This document shows, piece after piece, positions 16,774 through 25,556 of a DNA stretch of 64,000 bases (position 1 is the first letter of the stretch; each line of letters begins with the position of its first letter). Made by a program: the position numbers and the translations under genes. The notes beneath the pieces were generated by a model, which worked only from the letters and a program-made list of their open reading frames with translations, ran no database searches and was not told where the DNA came from. Origin of the DNA: Curtobacterium pusillum (GTDB lineage: Bacteria > Actinomycetota > Actinomycetes > Actinomycetales > Microbacteriaceae); contig NZ_VEIY01000002.1 of the NCBI RefSeq assembly GCF_007680845.1, positions 364,217 to 428,216 on the forward strand, read 5' to 3'.

Positions 16774-17988
16774 TCAGCGGGTGACGGCCGGGGTGGGGGT
16801 GGTGAAGTGGGCGACGGTCGCGGCGGGGAGCGGCGGGACGTCGATGGGCACCGAGCCGTTCCGGAGGGAACGGGTCGCGAGGGCCCCGGCGGCGACGGCC
16901 GCCCGGGCGGCGATGGGCGACAGGGTGGTGGGCTCCCCCAGCGCGACGTGGCGGAGGAACTCGGTCATCGTCACGAGGTCGGCGTCGGCGTGGCCGGACG
17001 CGACGCCGTCGATCGGGTACTCGCGGTCCCCCGCGACGTCCCAGCCACGGCGGTGGGTCCAGACCTTCACGACGCCGCCGCCGGTGTCGCCGATGTTCTC
17101 GAGTCGGCCCTCGGTCCCGATGACGGTGTAGTTGCGCCAGTAGTCCGGTGTGAAGTGGCACTGCTCGTAGCTCGCCTGCACGCCGTTGTCGAGCGTCATC
17201 ATCACCATCGAGACGTCCTCGACGTCGACCACCGGGTTGAGGCCGGTCTGGCTCAGCGGCGGCCAGTTGTCGAGGGAGAACCAGTCCCCCATGAGCTCAC
17301 CGCTCCGGTCGCGTCGATCGGTGACGTCCCCGTAGACCGACAGGGACCCCATCCCGACCACACGGGCCGTGTCGCCACCGCCGAGGGCGTGGATGACGTC
17401 GAGGTCGTGACTGGCCTTCTGCAGCAGCAGGGAGTTCACCTTGGCACGGTCGGCGTGCCAGTCCTTGAAGTAGTAGTCCCCGCCGTTGCCGACGAAGTGG
17501 CGGCACCAGACCGCCTTGACCTGCCCGATCTCACCGCGGTCGACGATCTCGCGCATGAGGCGGACGACGGCCGCGTGCCGGAAGTTGTGCCCGACGTACA
17601 ACGGCGTCCCGGTCTCGGCCGCCGTGTTGAGGACGGCGTCGGCGTCCTCCACCGTGATGGCGAGCGGCTTCTCGAGGTAGACCGCGATGCCGGCGCGCAG
17701 CAGGTCGACCGCGATCGCGGCGTGCGTCCAGTCCGGCGTCGTGACGATCGCCGCGTCGACGAGACCGACGAGGTCCGTGTGCTGCTCGACGACCGTGGCG
17801 TCGGGGTACTCCGCCCGTGCCCGCGAGCGCCCCTGGTCGGTGACGTCCGCGACGGCGGTGACCCGCGCCTCCAGATCGGGTGCGGCGTCCGCCGCTTCCG
17901 CCACGTGGCGGGCGATGGCCGCGCGCTGTCCCATCCCGACGACGCCGACGCGCAGTGGTCGTGCCGTGAAACCGTCACCCATGCTCAT
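16774..17988 (-). CDS. Gfo/Idh/MocA family oxidoreductase (GH109-like fold)
   Basis: A 404-residue NAD(P)-dependent protein. The Rossmann motif is GVVGMGQRA (15-23), EKP is at 106-108 and KASHDLDVIH spans 191-200 with the catalytic-type His194. First gene of the import operon. Members oxidise sugars or inositols, and the same fold includes NAD-dependent alpha-N-acetylgalactosaminidases (GH109), which would fit this locus; sequence alone does not settle it. ATG 17988 follows AAGGGAG; ATG 17982 two codons later is an alternative with better spacing. Confidence 0.82.
   Translation of the reverse strand: MSMGDGFTARPLRVGVVGMGQRAAIARHVAEAADAAPDLEARVTAVADVTDQGRSRARAEYPDATVVEQHTDLVGLVDAAIVTTPDWTHAAIAVDLLRAGIAVYLEKPLAITVEDADAVLNTAAETGTPLYVGHNFRHAAVVRLMREIVDRGEIGQVKAVWCRHFVGNGGDYYFKDWHADRAKVNSLLLQKASHDLDVIHALGGGDTARVVGMGSLSVYGDVTDRRDRSGELMGDWFSLDNWPPLSQTGLNPVVDVEDVSMVMMTLDNGVQASYEQCHFTPDYWRNYTVIGTEGRLENIGDTGGGVVKVWTHRRGWDVAGDREYPIDGVASGHADADLVTMTEFLRHVALGEPTTLSPIAARAAVAAGALATRSLRNGSVPIDVPPLPAATVAHFTTPTPAVTR
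17863..17874. repeat. Partial GGAGGCGCGG-family half-site in the Gfo/Idh gene
   Basis: CCGCGCCTCCAG, encoding part of LEARV. The match is shorter than in other genes and may be chance. Confidence 0.4.
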
Positions 17989-18089
17989 CTCGCTCCCTTG
18001 CGTGATTGTGACGCCCATGATGCCGAATCGATCATGAATGCACAATAGGTGCTCAGAGAACGCTCATGGGGAAGCAGCCGCGGGTTTTA

Positions 18090-18121
18090 CACGATCGAAA
18101 CCTGGCGCTCGAGCGATCGTG
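18090..18121. promoter_or_regulatory. Candidate DeoR operator before the sugar-import operon
   Basis: Inverted repeat CACGATCG (18090-18097) and CGATCGTG (18114-18121) in the 159-base gap between the Gfo/Idh gene and the DeoR gene. The same CACGATCG octamer recurs at 19005-19012, in the divergent region between DeoR and the SIS gene. A shared octamer flanking both operons is what a local repressor site would look like. Confidence 0.5.
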
Positions 18122-18147
18122 GCCGGGTGGGCGGCCACGCGGGCGGA

Positions 18148-18936
18148 TCAGTCCGCGACGACGAGCTCCACCCCGGCGCTCGCGAGTTCCGCGGCGAAGG
18201 CCTCGGGGACGGGCTGGTCCGTCACGAGGGCGTCGATGCGGTCGAGCGGGCAGATCCGGGCGAACGTGGCGCGCTCGATCTTGGTGGAGTCCGCGACCAC
18301 GATCACGCGACGGCCGACCGACGCGAAGTGGCGACTCACCTCGGCCTCGCCCTCGTGCATGGTCGTGGCACCGTACTGGCCGCTCAGACCGTCCACCCCG
18401 AGCACGACGACGTCCAGGGCGAACTCGTCGAGGGTGTCCCGGACCAGCGGGCCGACGAGCTCGTAGGACTGCCGTCGCGCGACCCCGCCGGTCACGACGA
18501 TCTTCACGTTCGAGCGGACGGACAGCTCGTAGCCGATGTTCAGCGCGTTCGTGACGATCGTGATGCCGTACTCGCCGTCCGCACGGGTGAACCGCTCGCT
18601 CTTGCCGAGCTCGCGCGCGACCTCGGTCGTCGTCGTCCCGCCGTTGAGGCCCACCGTGTTGCCGGGTTGCACCAGGCGGGTGGCGGCCCGGGCGATCGCG
18701 GTCTTGGCCTCGGCCTGACGGGCGATCTTGTACTGCAACGGCAGCTCGTACCCGGCGCCCAGTGCCGCGGCCCCGCCGTGCGTGCGGGTGAGGAGTCGCT
18801 GGTCCGCCAGGGTCGCCAGGTCGCGTCGAGCGGTGGCCGGCGAGATCCCGAGCATCTCCCCGATCTCGGAGATCGACACGTTGCCACGTTCGCTCACGAG
18901 TTCGAGCAGGGCGTTGAGCCGCTGTTGCGGAGTCAT
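18148..18936 (-). CDS. DeoR-family repressor of the amino-sugar locus
   Basis: A 262-residue DeoR/GlpR-type regulator with an N-terminal winged helix (SISEIGEMLGISPATARRDL) and a C-terminal sugar-phosphate sensing domain (NTVGLNGGTTTTEVAR, GVARRQSYELVGP, DSTKIER). ATG 18936 is favoured over ATG 18945 because AGGA lies 8 bases upstream of it. It sits between the import operon and the divergent catabolic operon and most likely represses both until a phosphorylated intermediate binds, as AgaR and LacR do. The effector is inferred. Confidence 0.88.
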   Translation of the reverse strand: MTPQQRLNALLELVSERGNVSISEIGEMLGISPATARRDLATLADQRLLTRTHGGAAALGAGYELPLQYKIARQAEAKTAIARAATRLVQPGNTVGLNGGTTTTEVARELGKSERFTRADGEYGITIVTNALNIGYELSVRSNVKIVVTGGVARRQSYELVGPLVRDTLDEFALDVVVLGVDGLSGQYGATTMHEGEAEVSRHFASVGRRVIVVADSTKIERATFARICPLDRIDALVTDQPVPEAFAAELASAGVELVVAD

Positions 18937-19004
18937 GGACGCCATCCTATGACGTCGCCGAACGCGGTCCGTGATCGGAAATGACGCATTACCCTTCCGT
19001 TGCG

Positions 19005-19058
19005 CACGATCGCTCGCTACGCTTCCTGATCATCGATCACCCTGGTCGATCCGGATCG
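19005..19058. promoter_or_regulatory. Operator-like GATC-rich palindromes before the catabolic operon
   Basis: CACGATCG at 19005-19012, the 13-base palindrome TGATCATCGATCA at 19027-19039 and the perfect 12-base palindrome CGATCCGGATCG at 19047-19058, which runs into the GGAAGG ribosome site of the SIS gene. Probable DeoR binding region and divergent promoter area. Confidence 0.5.
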
Positions 19059-19068
19059 GAAGGCCCCC

Positions 19069-19947
19069 ATGACCGACACCTTCGTGAGCGCCGAGCTGGC
19101 GTCCCAGCCGGAGACCTGGCGCGCGGCTGCCGAGCTCCTGCCGTCGTTCGCCGCCGCGCTCCCCCAGCCCGGTGAACGCGTGGCCGTGGTCGGCTGCGGG
19201 ACGAGCTGGTTCATCGCGATGAGCTACGCCGTCGCCCGGGAACAGGCCGGCCTCGGCGTCACCGATGCCTTCGCCGGCTCGGAGTACCCGACCGGCCGCG
19301 AGTACGACCGCGTCGTCACGATCAGCCGCTCCGGGACGACGACCGAGATCGTCGACCTGCTGCAGGCGCTGCCCGGGCAGCGCACCGTCCTCGTGACGGC
19401 CGTCGCCGACAGCCCGGCGGCGCTCGTCGCGGACGACGTCGTCGCCCTGCCGTTCGCCGACGAGCGGTCCGTCGTGCAGACCCGGTTCGCCACCACTGCG
19501 CTCGCCCTGCTCCGTGCGTCCATCGGGGACGACGTCGATGCCCTGGCGACACAGGCGGAGACCGCTCTCGCGCTGCCGATCGACGACCTGCTCGACGCCG
19601 AGCAGGTCAGCTTCGTGGGGCGCGGTGCCGCCGTCGGTCTCACGTTCGAGGCCGCGCTCAAGACGCGGGAGGCCGCGCAGTTCTGGGCCGAGTCGTACCC
19701 GGCGATGGACTACCGCCACGGCCCGATCGCGATCGCGCAGCCCGGTCGCCTGGTCTGGTCGCTCGGCGCAGCGCCGGAAGGGCTCTCGGACGAGGTCGCC
19801 GCGACCGGCGCCCGCTTCGTCCAGCACGACCTCGACCCCATCGCCGGGCTCGTCGTCGTCCACCGGTTCGCCGTCGCACTGGCCGAGGGCCGCGGACTCG
19901 ACCCGGACAACCCCCGCTCGCTCACCCGCTCGGTCATCCTCACCTGA
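19069..19947 (+). CDS. SIS-domain sugar isomerase/deaminase (AgaS-like)
   Basis: A 292-residue double-SIS protein (VVGCGTSWFIAMSYA near 38-52, TISRSGTTTEIVDLL near 84-98, FVGRGAAVGLTFEAALKTREA in the second SIS). Such proteins convert galactosamine-6-phosphate to tagatose-6-phosphate plus ammonia, or glucosamine-6-phosphate to fructose-6-phosphate. A PfkB kinase and class II aldolase in the same operon favour the galactosamine role. Ribosome site GGAAGG lies 5 bases before the ATG. First gene of a five-gene operon with overlapping ends. Confidence 0.85.
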   Translation: MTDTFVSAELASQPETWRAAAELLPSFAAALPQPGERVAVVGCGTSWFIAMSYAVAREQAGLGVTDAFAGSEYPTGREYDRVVTISRSGTTTEIVDLLQALPGQRTVLVTAVADSPAALVADDVVALPFADERSVVQTRFATTALALLRASIGDDVDALATQAETALALPIDDLLDAEQVSFVGRGAAVGLTFEAALKTREAAQFWAESYPAMDYRHGPIAIAQPGRLVWSLGAAPEGLSDEVAATGARFVQHDLDPIAGLVVVHRFAVALAEGRGLDPDNPRSLTRSVILT

Positions 19948-20861
19948 TGCGGGGCGCTGGCGCGGTGCTCGGGGTCGACGTCGGCGGCACGGGCATCAAG
20001 GCCCGGCTGACGGACGCCGACGGGCTCGTCCTCGACGAGATCCGGGTGCCGACGCCACGCGACGACCCCGATGCCCTGCGGCTCGCCGCCGTCGTCGCGG
20101 ACCTCGTCGCCCGGGCGCACGAGCACCGTGTTCCGGGAGCGGTCGGTCTCGTGACCCCGGGGGTGGTCGACGACCGGGCCGGCAGGGTGGTCCTCGCCGT
20201 GAACCTCGGGTGGCGCGACGTGCCCGTCCGGGACCGTGTGCGGGACGCCCTCGGCGCCCGGGGGATCGACATGCCGGTCGCGTTCGGCCACGACGTGCGG
20301 GCCGGGGCCCTCGCGGAGACCACGGACGCCGGCGGGACCCTGACCCGGGGATCCGTCGCGTTCGTGCCCGTGGGGACCGGGCTCGCCAGCGCCCTCGTCG
20401 TCGACGGCGTGGTCGTACCCGGGGACGGCTGGGCCGGTGAGATCGGCCAGGTCCGCATCCCGGCCGGGCCGCACGCCGGACTCCGCGTCGAGGAGATCGC
20501 GTCGGCCGGGGGAGTCGCGCGTCGCTCCGGGACGTCCTCCGCGCACGAGGCGATGCTCCGCGTCCGCGCCGGTGACCCGGTCGCCGCCGCGGCCTGGGCC
20601 GACTGCGTCGCCGTGCTCGCGGACGCCCTGGTGTGGACCACCGCCGTCGCCGGGTGCCACACCGTCATCGTCGGCGGGGGACTGGCAGAGTCCGGCCCGC
20701 TGCTGTTCGCGCCGCTCGAGGCCGCCGTGTCCGAACGGCTCGCCGGACTCCGCGTGCCCCGCCTGGTGCCGGCACGGCACGGTGACGCCGCGGGTGCGAT
20801 CGGCGCGGGGCTGCTGGCCAGGCAGGCACTCGCCGCGTCGGGCGCCGGGGTGCCGGCGTGA
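19947..20861 (+). CDS. ROK-family sugar kinase
   Basis: A 304-residue ROK protein without a DNA-binding domain, so a kinase rather than a repressor. The ATP loop is DVGGTGIK (11-18); VGLVTPGVVD and GTGLASALVVDG are present. The Cys-rich zinc site (CxCGxxGC) usual in ROK kinases is absent; the corresponding region reads AGPHAGLRVEE. It probably phosphorylates the imported N-acetylhexosamine at C6. The ATG overlaps the preceding stop by one base (TGATG). Confidence 0.85.
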   Translation: MRGAGAVLGVDVGGTGIKARLTDADGLVLDEIRVPTPRDDPDALRLAAVVADLVARAHEHRVPGAVGLVTPGVVDDRAGRVVLAVNLGWRDVPVRDRVRDALGARGIDMPVAFGHDVRAGALAETTDAGGTLTRGSVAFVPVGTGLASALVVDGVVVPGDGWAGEIGQVRIPAGPHAGLRVEEIASAGGVARRSGTSSAHEAMLRVRAGDPVAAAAWADCVAVLADALVWTTAVAGCHTVIVGGGLAESGPLLFAPLEAAVSERLAGLRVPRLVPARHGDAAGAIGAGLLARQALAASGAGVPA

Positions 20862-21988
20862 GTGCACTCGTGCGGGCACGGCGCATCGTCACCGCCAGGA
20901 CCGACCTGCGCGACGGCTGGCTCGTCGTCGACGACGCCGGCTCCGTCGGTGCGCTCGGCACCGGTGAACCGCCGGAGACCGCCACCACGACCGTCGTCGA
21001 CGGAACGGTGGTGCCCGGGCTGGTCGACCTCCACGCCCACGGCGCCCTCGGCCACGACTTCGCCACGTGCACCAGGGACGGCGCCCTCGTCGCGGCAGGG
21101 CACCACCGTGCCCGCGGCACCACGTCGCTGGTCGCCTCCGTCGCGACCGGCCCCGTCAGCGACACGGTCGCCGCGCTCGCCCGCCTCCGACCGCTCGTCG
21201 CGGACCGGACCCTGGCCGGCCTCCACCTCGAGGGGCCGTGGCTCTCGGTCGCCCGCCGCGGGGCGCACCGCGCTGACCTCCTGCACGCCCCGACGGCGGC
21301 CGAGGTCGACGCGTACCTCGACGCCGCCGACGGCGCGCTCCGGATCGTCACGCTCGCACCCGAACTCCCCGGAGCGCTCGTGGCCGTGCGCCGGTTGGTC
21401 GCCGCTGGCGTCGTCGTGGCGATCGGCCACACGGACGCGTCGGCCGATGTGACCCGCCGCGCGATCGACGCCGGCGCCACGCTCGTCACCCACCTGTTCA
21501 ACGGCATGCCGCCGCTGCACCACCGCACGCCCGGGCCCGTCGGGGTCGCGCTCACCGACGAACGCGTCCTCGTCGAGTGCATCGTCGACGGCCACCACCT
21601 CGACTCCACCACGGTCGAGCTCGTCCGGCGGACCGCACCGGACCGGCTCGTGCTCGTGTCCGACGCCATGGCGGCCACGGGGTGCCCGGACGGCGACCAC
21701 ACGATCGCCGGATCGCCGGTGTCCGTCCGGGACGGCATCGCGATGCTCGCGGACGGGTCCTCCCTCGCCGGCAGCACGATCACGGTCGCCGATGCCGCGC
21801 GTCGCCTGCTCGACGACGGCGCCCCGCTCACCGACGTGGTCGCGGCCGCCGCCACCCGGCCGGCCCGGCTCCTCGGTCTGCCCGCACCGCTGACCCCCGG
21901 GGCTCCCGCCGACCTCGTCGCGATCGACGCCACGAGCGGCCGATGGCGCACCGTCGACACCTCCTCGGGACGGGAGCCCACGCCGTGA
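20858..21988 (+). CDS. nagA: N-acetylgalactosamine/glucosamine-6-phosphate deacetylase
   Basis: A 376-residue amidohydrolase of the NagA/AgaA type. Metal and catalytic residues are visible: HAHG (His59, His61), Glu125 in HLEGPW, His191 in GHTDA, His212 in THLFNGMPPLHHR and Asp269 in LVSDAMAATG. It removes the acetyl group from the 6-phosphorylated amino sugar before the SIS step. GTG start overlaps the ROK stop (GTGA). The symbol nagA denotes the family; agaA would be apt if the substrate is the galacto-sugar. Confidence 0.92.
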   Translation: MSALVRARRIVTARTDLRDGWLVVDDAGSVGALGTGEPPETATTTVVDGTVVPGLVDLHAHGALGHDFATCTRDGALVAAGHHRARGTTSLVASVATGPVSDTVAALARLRPLVADRTLAGLHLEGPWLSVARRGAHRADLLHAPTAAEVDAYLDAADGALRIVTLAPELPGALVAVRRLVAAGVVVAIGHTDASADVTRRAIDAGATLVTHLFNGMPPLHHRTPGPVGVALTDERVLVECIVDGHHLDSTTVELVRRTAPDRLVLVSDAMAATGCPDGDHTIAGSPVSVRDGIAMLADGSSLAGSTITVADAARRLLDDGAPLTDVVAAAATRPARLLGLPAPLTPGAPADLVAIDATSGRWRTVDTSSGREPTP

Positions 21989-22980
21989 TCCTCATCGTGA
22001 CGCCCAACCCGGCCGTCGACGTGACCTACCGCGTGGAGGAACAGCGCATCGGCGAGACCGAACGCGTCCTCGACGTCGCCCGGCGCCCGGGCGGCAAGGG
22101 CATCAACGTCGGTCGTGTCCTCGCCGGGGCCGGCATCGAGTCGCACGCCGTGCTGCCGCTCGGCGGGTCGTCCGGGCAGTGGATCGCGGACGCGCTCGAC
22201 GCCCTCGGGCTCGGGCACAGCGACGTCGCGGTCACGGGGGAGACCCGGACCACGGTGACCGTCGTCGACGACCGCGCGCACCCGACGATGCTCGGTGAGC
22301 CCGGGCCGGTCGTGACGAGGGCCGAGTGGTCAGCCGTCACGTCGACGGTCGAGCGGGCCCTTGCCCGTGGCGACGTCGACGCGCTCGTGGTCGCCGGCTC
22401 CCTGCCCCGTGGGACCGAACCCGCGGTGGTGGCCAGCTGGGTCACGACCGCCCGGGCACACGGGGTCCCGAGCCTCGTGGACTGCTCCGGTGAGGCGCTG
22501 CTCGCCGCTGCCGACGCGGGGGCCACCGTCTGCAAGCCGAACCGGTCCGAACTGCTCGCGGCGACCGGTGCCGACGACGAGCGCCAGGGCGCACTCCGGC
22601 TGCTCGGCCGCGGGGCAGCCGTCGTGGTGGTCTCGCGCGGACCGGACGGGATCGCCGCGCACACCGCGGACGGCGTGGTCGAGGTCCCCGCGGTCGCCGA
22701 CGTCTCCGGCAACCCGACGGGCGCGGGGGACGCGGCGACCGCCGGACTCCTCGCCGCGCTGGTCCGCCGGCCGGATCCGACCGCCGGCCCTGCCAGCCCT
22801 GCCGCCGCTGCCGTCCGGGTGACCGTCGACGTCGCGGCGCTCCGTTCCGCAGCCGCCTACGGAGCCGCCGCGGTCCTCAGCCCCGTCGCGGGCGAGGTCG
22901 ACCCCGACGCCGTCGCACGGTTCCTCCGAGACACCGACGTCCCCCTGCACCACGCCGACCGAACCGGGAGCCCCGCATGA
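21985..22980 (+). CDS. PfkB-family hexose-phosphate kinase (tagatose-6-phosphate kinase type)
   Basis: A 331-residue ribokinase-fold kinase of the LacC/FruK group. It opens with ILIVTPNPAVDVTY and has the substrate motif GGKGIN (36-41) and the ATP/catalytic motif GNPTGAGDA (about 242-250, with the catalytic Asp). It would convert tagatose-6-phosphate to the 1,6-bisphosphate. An insertion of Pro/Ala-rich sequence after GLLAALVRRP is a lineage oddity. GTG 21985 overlaps the deacetylase stop; the stop overlaps the aldolase ATG. Confidence 0.88.
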   Translation: MILIVTPNPAVDVTYRVEEQRIGETERVLDVARRPGGKGINVGRVLAGAGIESHAVLPLGGSSGQWIADALDALGLGHSDVAVTGETRTTVTVVDDRAHPTMLGEPGPVVTRAEWSAVTSTVERALARGDVDALVVAGSLPRGTEPAVVASWVTTARAHGVPSLVDCSGEALLAAADAGATVCKPNRSELLAATGADDERQGALRLLGRGAAVVVVSRGPDGIAAHTADGVVEVPAVADVSGNPTGAGDAATAGLLAALVRRPDPTAGPASPAAAAVRVTVDVAALRSAAAYGAAAVLSPVAGEVDPDAVARFLRDTDVPLHHADRTGSPA

Positions 22981-23813
22981 TCACCGACCTCGCCCTGCCC
23001 GGGCTGCTCGACGCCGCGAGGACCGCCGACCGGGGTGTCGGCGCGTTCAACGTCGTGCTCCTCGAACACGCCGAGGCGATCGTCGCCGGCGCCGAACTGG
23101 CCGGACTGCCCGTCATCCTGCAGATCAGCGAGAACTGCATCCGGTACCACGGCGGCCTCGCCCCGATCACGACCGCGACCCAGGCCATCGCCCGGTCCGC
23201 CGACGTCGACGTCCTCGTCCACCTCGACCACGTCGAGGACCCGGAGCTGGTGGTCGCGGGCATCGACCTCGGGGTGGACTCGATCATGTACGACGGGTCG
23301 CACCTCGAGTACGCCGCCAACGTCGAGGCGACCCGCCGGCTGGCGCTCCGGTGCCACGACCAGGGCGTGGCGATCGAGGCCGAGCTCGGTGCGGTCGGCG
23401 GCAAGGACGGCGTGCACGCTCCCGGCGTCCGCACCGACCCCGACGACGCCGCCGCCTTCGTCGCAGCGACCGGGGTGGACGCCCTGGCCGTCGCGGTCGG
23501 GACCTCGCACGCGATGCAGACACGGGAAGCCTCGGTGGACCGTGCGCTGGTCGGTCGGCTCCGCGCGGCCGTCCCGGTCCCGCTGGTCCTGCACGGCTCG
23601 TCCGGCCTCTCCGACGCGGAGCTCAGCGGCGCCGTCCATGCGGGGATGACGAAGATCAACATCTCGACGCACCTCAACGGCCTGTTCACCCGCGCGCTGC
23701 GCGCGGCCCTCGAAGCACGCCCGGACGTCGTCGATCCCCGGAAGTACGTGTCCGCGGGACGCGACGCCATCGCGACCGAGACGGCGAGGCTCCTGACGCT
23801 CCTGCACGCCTGA
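22977..23813 (+). CDS. Class II fructose/tagatose-bisphosphate aldolase
   Basis: A 278-residue zinc aldolase. Zinc ligands and catalytic region are visible: VHLDHVED (from 81), EAELGAVGG, VLHGSSG and MTKINISTHLN. It cleaves a ketose 1,6-bisphosphate to dihydroxyacetone phosphate and glyceraldehyde 3-phosphate, closing the pathway into glycolysis. Length and sequence resemble KbaY/GatY-like aldolases. It is the last gene of the operon and converges on the serine dehydratase with 7 bases between stops. Confidence 0.92.
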   Translation: MITDLALPGLLDAARTADRGVGAFNVVLLEHAEAIVAGAELAGLPVILQISENCIRYHGGLAPITTATQAIARSADVDVLVHLDHVEDPELVVAGIDLGVDSIMYDGSHLEYAANVEATRRLALRCHDQGVAIEAELGAVGGKDGVHAPGVRTDPDDAAAFVAATGVDALAVAVGTSHAMQTREASVDRALVGRLRAAVPVPLVLHGSSGLSDAELSGAVHAGMTKINISTHLNGLFTRALRAALEARPDVVDPRKYVSAGRDAIATETARLLTLLHA

Positions 23814-23820
23814 CCTGCGG

Positions 23821-25194
23821 TCAGCAGAGCGGGACGTTCACCGCGAGGCCGCCCATCGCGGTCTCCTTGTACTTCGTCGACATGTCCGCGCCCGTCTGAC
23901 GCATCGTCTCGACCACCTGGTCGAGCGAGACGTGGTGCACGCCGTCCCCGCGCAGCGCCATCCGTGCCGCGTTGATCGCCTTGTTGGCCGCGATCGCGTT
24001 CCGCTCGATGCAGGGGATCTGCACGAGCCCGCCGATCGGGTCGCACGTCAGCCCGAGGTTGTGCTCCATCGCGATCTCGGCGGCGTTCTCGACCTGCTCG
24101 GGCGTCCCCCCGAGGACCTCGGCGAGCCCGGCCGCCGCCATCGACGCCGCCGACCCCACCTCGCCCTGGCACCCGACCTCGGCCCCGGAGATCGACGCGC
24201 GCTCCTTGTAGATCGAGCCGATGGCGCCGGCGGTCAGCAGGAACCGGACCACGGCGTCGTCCCGTTCCGCCGCGGTCACGTCCGGGACGTAGGTGAGCGC
24301 GTAGTGCAGCACCGCCGGGATGATGCCCGCTGCACCGTTCGTCGGCGCCGTGACGACCCGACCTCCGGTGGCGTTCTCCTCGTTCACGGCCATGGCGACG
24401 AGGTTCACCCACTCCATCGCGAAGAGCGGGTCGTGGTCGGGGTCGTCGCGGGTGAGCTGCTCGAACCAGTTCGCGGCGCGGCGGCGGACGGTGAGCCCGC
24501 CGGGCAGGACCCCGGAGCGCTGGACGCTCCGCGCGACGCAGGACTCCATCACGCCGTGGATGCGGAGGAGGCCGGACCGGACGGCCTCGGCGCTGCGGGT
24601 GGCGGTCTCGTTCGCGAGTGCGACCTCGCTCACGCGCAGCCCGTGGGCCGTGCAGGCGGCGAGGAGCTCGGCGCCGCTGGAGAACGGGTGCGGCACCGTG
24701 TCGTCCACCGGGATCGCCGATTCGGCGACGCCGCCGTCCGAGTCGGTGGTGATGAAGCCGCCGCCGATCGAGTAGTACGTCTCCTCGGCGAGCGTGCGGC
24801 CCGACGCGTCGAGGGCACGGAGCCGCATCGCGTTCGGGTGGCGGGGGAGCATGGTCAGCGGGTGGAGCACGATGTCGGCGGGGCGGAACGGCACCGCCGC
24901 GCCGCTCGCCAGCCGGAGCGAGCCGGAGTCCTCGAGGGCGTCGAGGTCACGTGCCAGGGCATCGGGGTCGACCGTCTCGGGGTCGGACCCCATCAGGCCG
25001 GCGACGACCGCGCCGAGCGTGCCGTGACCGTGCCCGGTCGAGGCGAGCGAGCCGTACAGGTGGACGTCCACGGTCGCGACCGGTGCACCGGCTACGAGCG
25101 AGGCGAAGGCGGAGCCGGCTCGCATCGGGCCGACGGTGTGGGAACTCGAGGGCCCGATCCCGATGCTGAACAGATCGAAGACGGAGACCGGCAC
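23821..25194 (-). CDS. sdaA: L-serine ammonia-lyase, iron-sulfur-dependent
   Basis: A 457-residue single-chain L-serine dehydratase that converts serine to pyruvate and ammonia. It opens with [20 protein letters not shown], the beta-domain signature. The alpha domain carries the cluster cysteines in [15 protein letters not shown] and IPCIER, and the protein ends in Cys, whose tail enters the active site in this family. Full length. GTG start at 25194. No operon partner; it faces the aldolase operon. Confidence 0.95.
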   Translation of the reverse strand: MPVSVFDLFSIGIGPSSSHTVGPMRAGSAFASLVAGAPVATVDVHLYGSLASTGHGHGTLGAVVAGLMGSDPETVDPDALARDLDALEDSGSLRLASGAAVPFRPADIVLHPLTMLPRHPNAMRLRALDASGRTLAEETYYSIGGGFITTDSDGGVAESAIPVDDTVPHPFSSGAELLAACTAHGLRVSEVALANETATRSAEAVRSGLLRIHGVMESCVARSVQRSGVLPGGLTVRRRAANWFEQLTRDDPDHDPLFAMEWVNLVAMAVNEENATGGRVVTAPTNGAAGIIPAVLHYALTYVPDVTAAERDDAVVRFLLTAGAIGSIYKERASISGAEVGCQGEVGSAASMAAAGLAEVLGGTPEQVENAAEIAMEHNLGLTCDPIGGLVQIPCIERNAIAANKAINAARMALRGDGVHHVSLDQVVETMRQTGADMSTKYKETAMGGLAVNVPLC

Positions 25195-25228
25195 CCCGCC
25201 ACACTAACCCGTCCGGACGGGTGGGGGA

Positions 25229-25420
25229 TCAGCGCCGCGAACCCTCGTTCGGCATGAGGATCCAGAGGACGACGTAGGCGATCCACAGCGGCCCCGGGAA
25301 GAGGCTCAGGACCACCCAGGCGATGCGGACGACGGTGCGCGACCAGCCGAAGCGGTCGGCGATGCCGGCACAGACCCCCGCGAGGAGGCGGCCGGAGCGA
25401 GGACGGATGAGTGCGTTCAT
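25229..25420 (-). CDS. PspC-domain small membrane protein
   Basis: A 63-residue protein consisting of one PspC domain: PRSGRLLAGVCAGIADRFGW, then a hydrophobic helix (VVRIAWVVLSLFPGPLWIAYVVLWILMP cut by a Gly-Pro) and a short charged tail. PspC proteins respond to membrane stress; here a stand-alone form. It begins at ATG 25420; longer upstream frames run into the hairpin region and lack similarity. Confidence 0.82.
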   Translation of the reverse strand: MNALIRPRSGRLLAGVCAGIADRFGWSRTVVRIAWVVLSLFPGPLWIAYVVLWILMPNEGSRR

Positions 25421-25455
25421 GGGGACGACGCTACGGATCTTCGACGCCGGATCGC

Positions 25456-25496
25456 ATCCGGGGGACACCCGGATCCGAGGTGGGGACAACCCCACC
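25456..25496. promoter_or_regulatory. Two adjacent hairpins in the divergent pspC / shikimate-dehydrogenase gap
   Basis: ATCCGGG and CCCGGAT around GGACA (25456-25474), then GGTGGGG and CCCCACC around ACAA (25479-25496). Both have 7-base perfect arms and share a GGGGACA core. They lie in a 136-base gap between divergent genes and could be regulator sites or leader structure. Confidence 0.4.
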
Positions 25497-25556
25497 ACGC
25501 TCCACAACGTCGTCGCGTGGACCGCTCCATCGGCACGGAGCTGCGAGACTGTCCGC

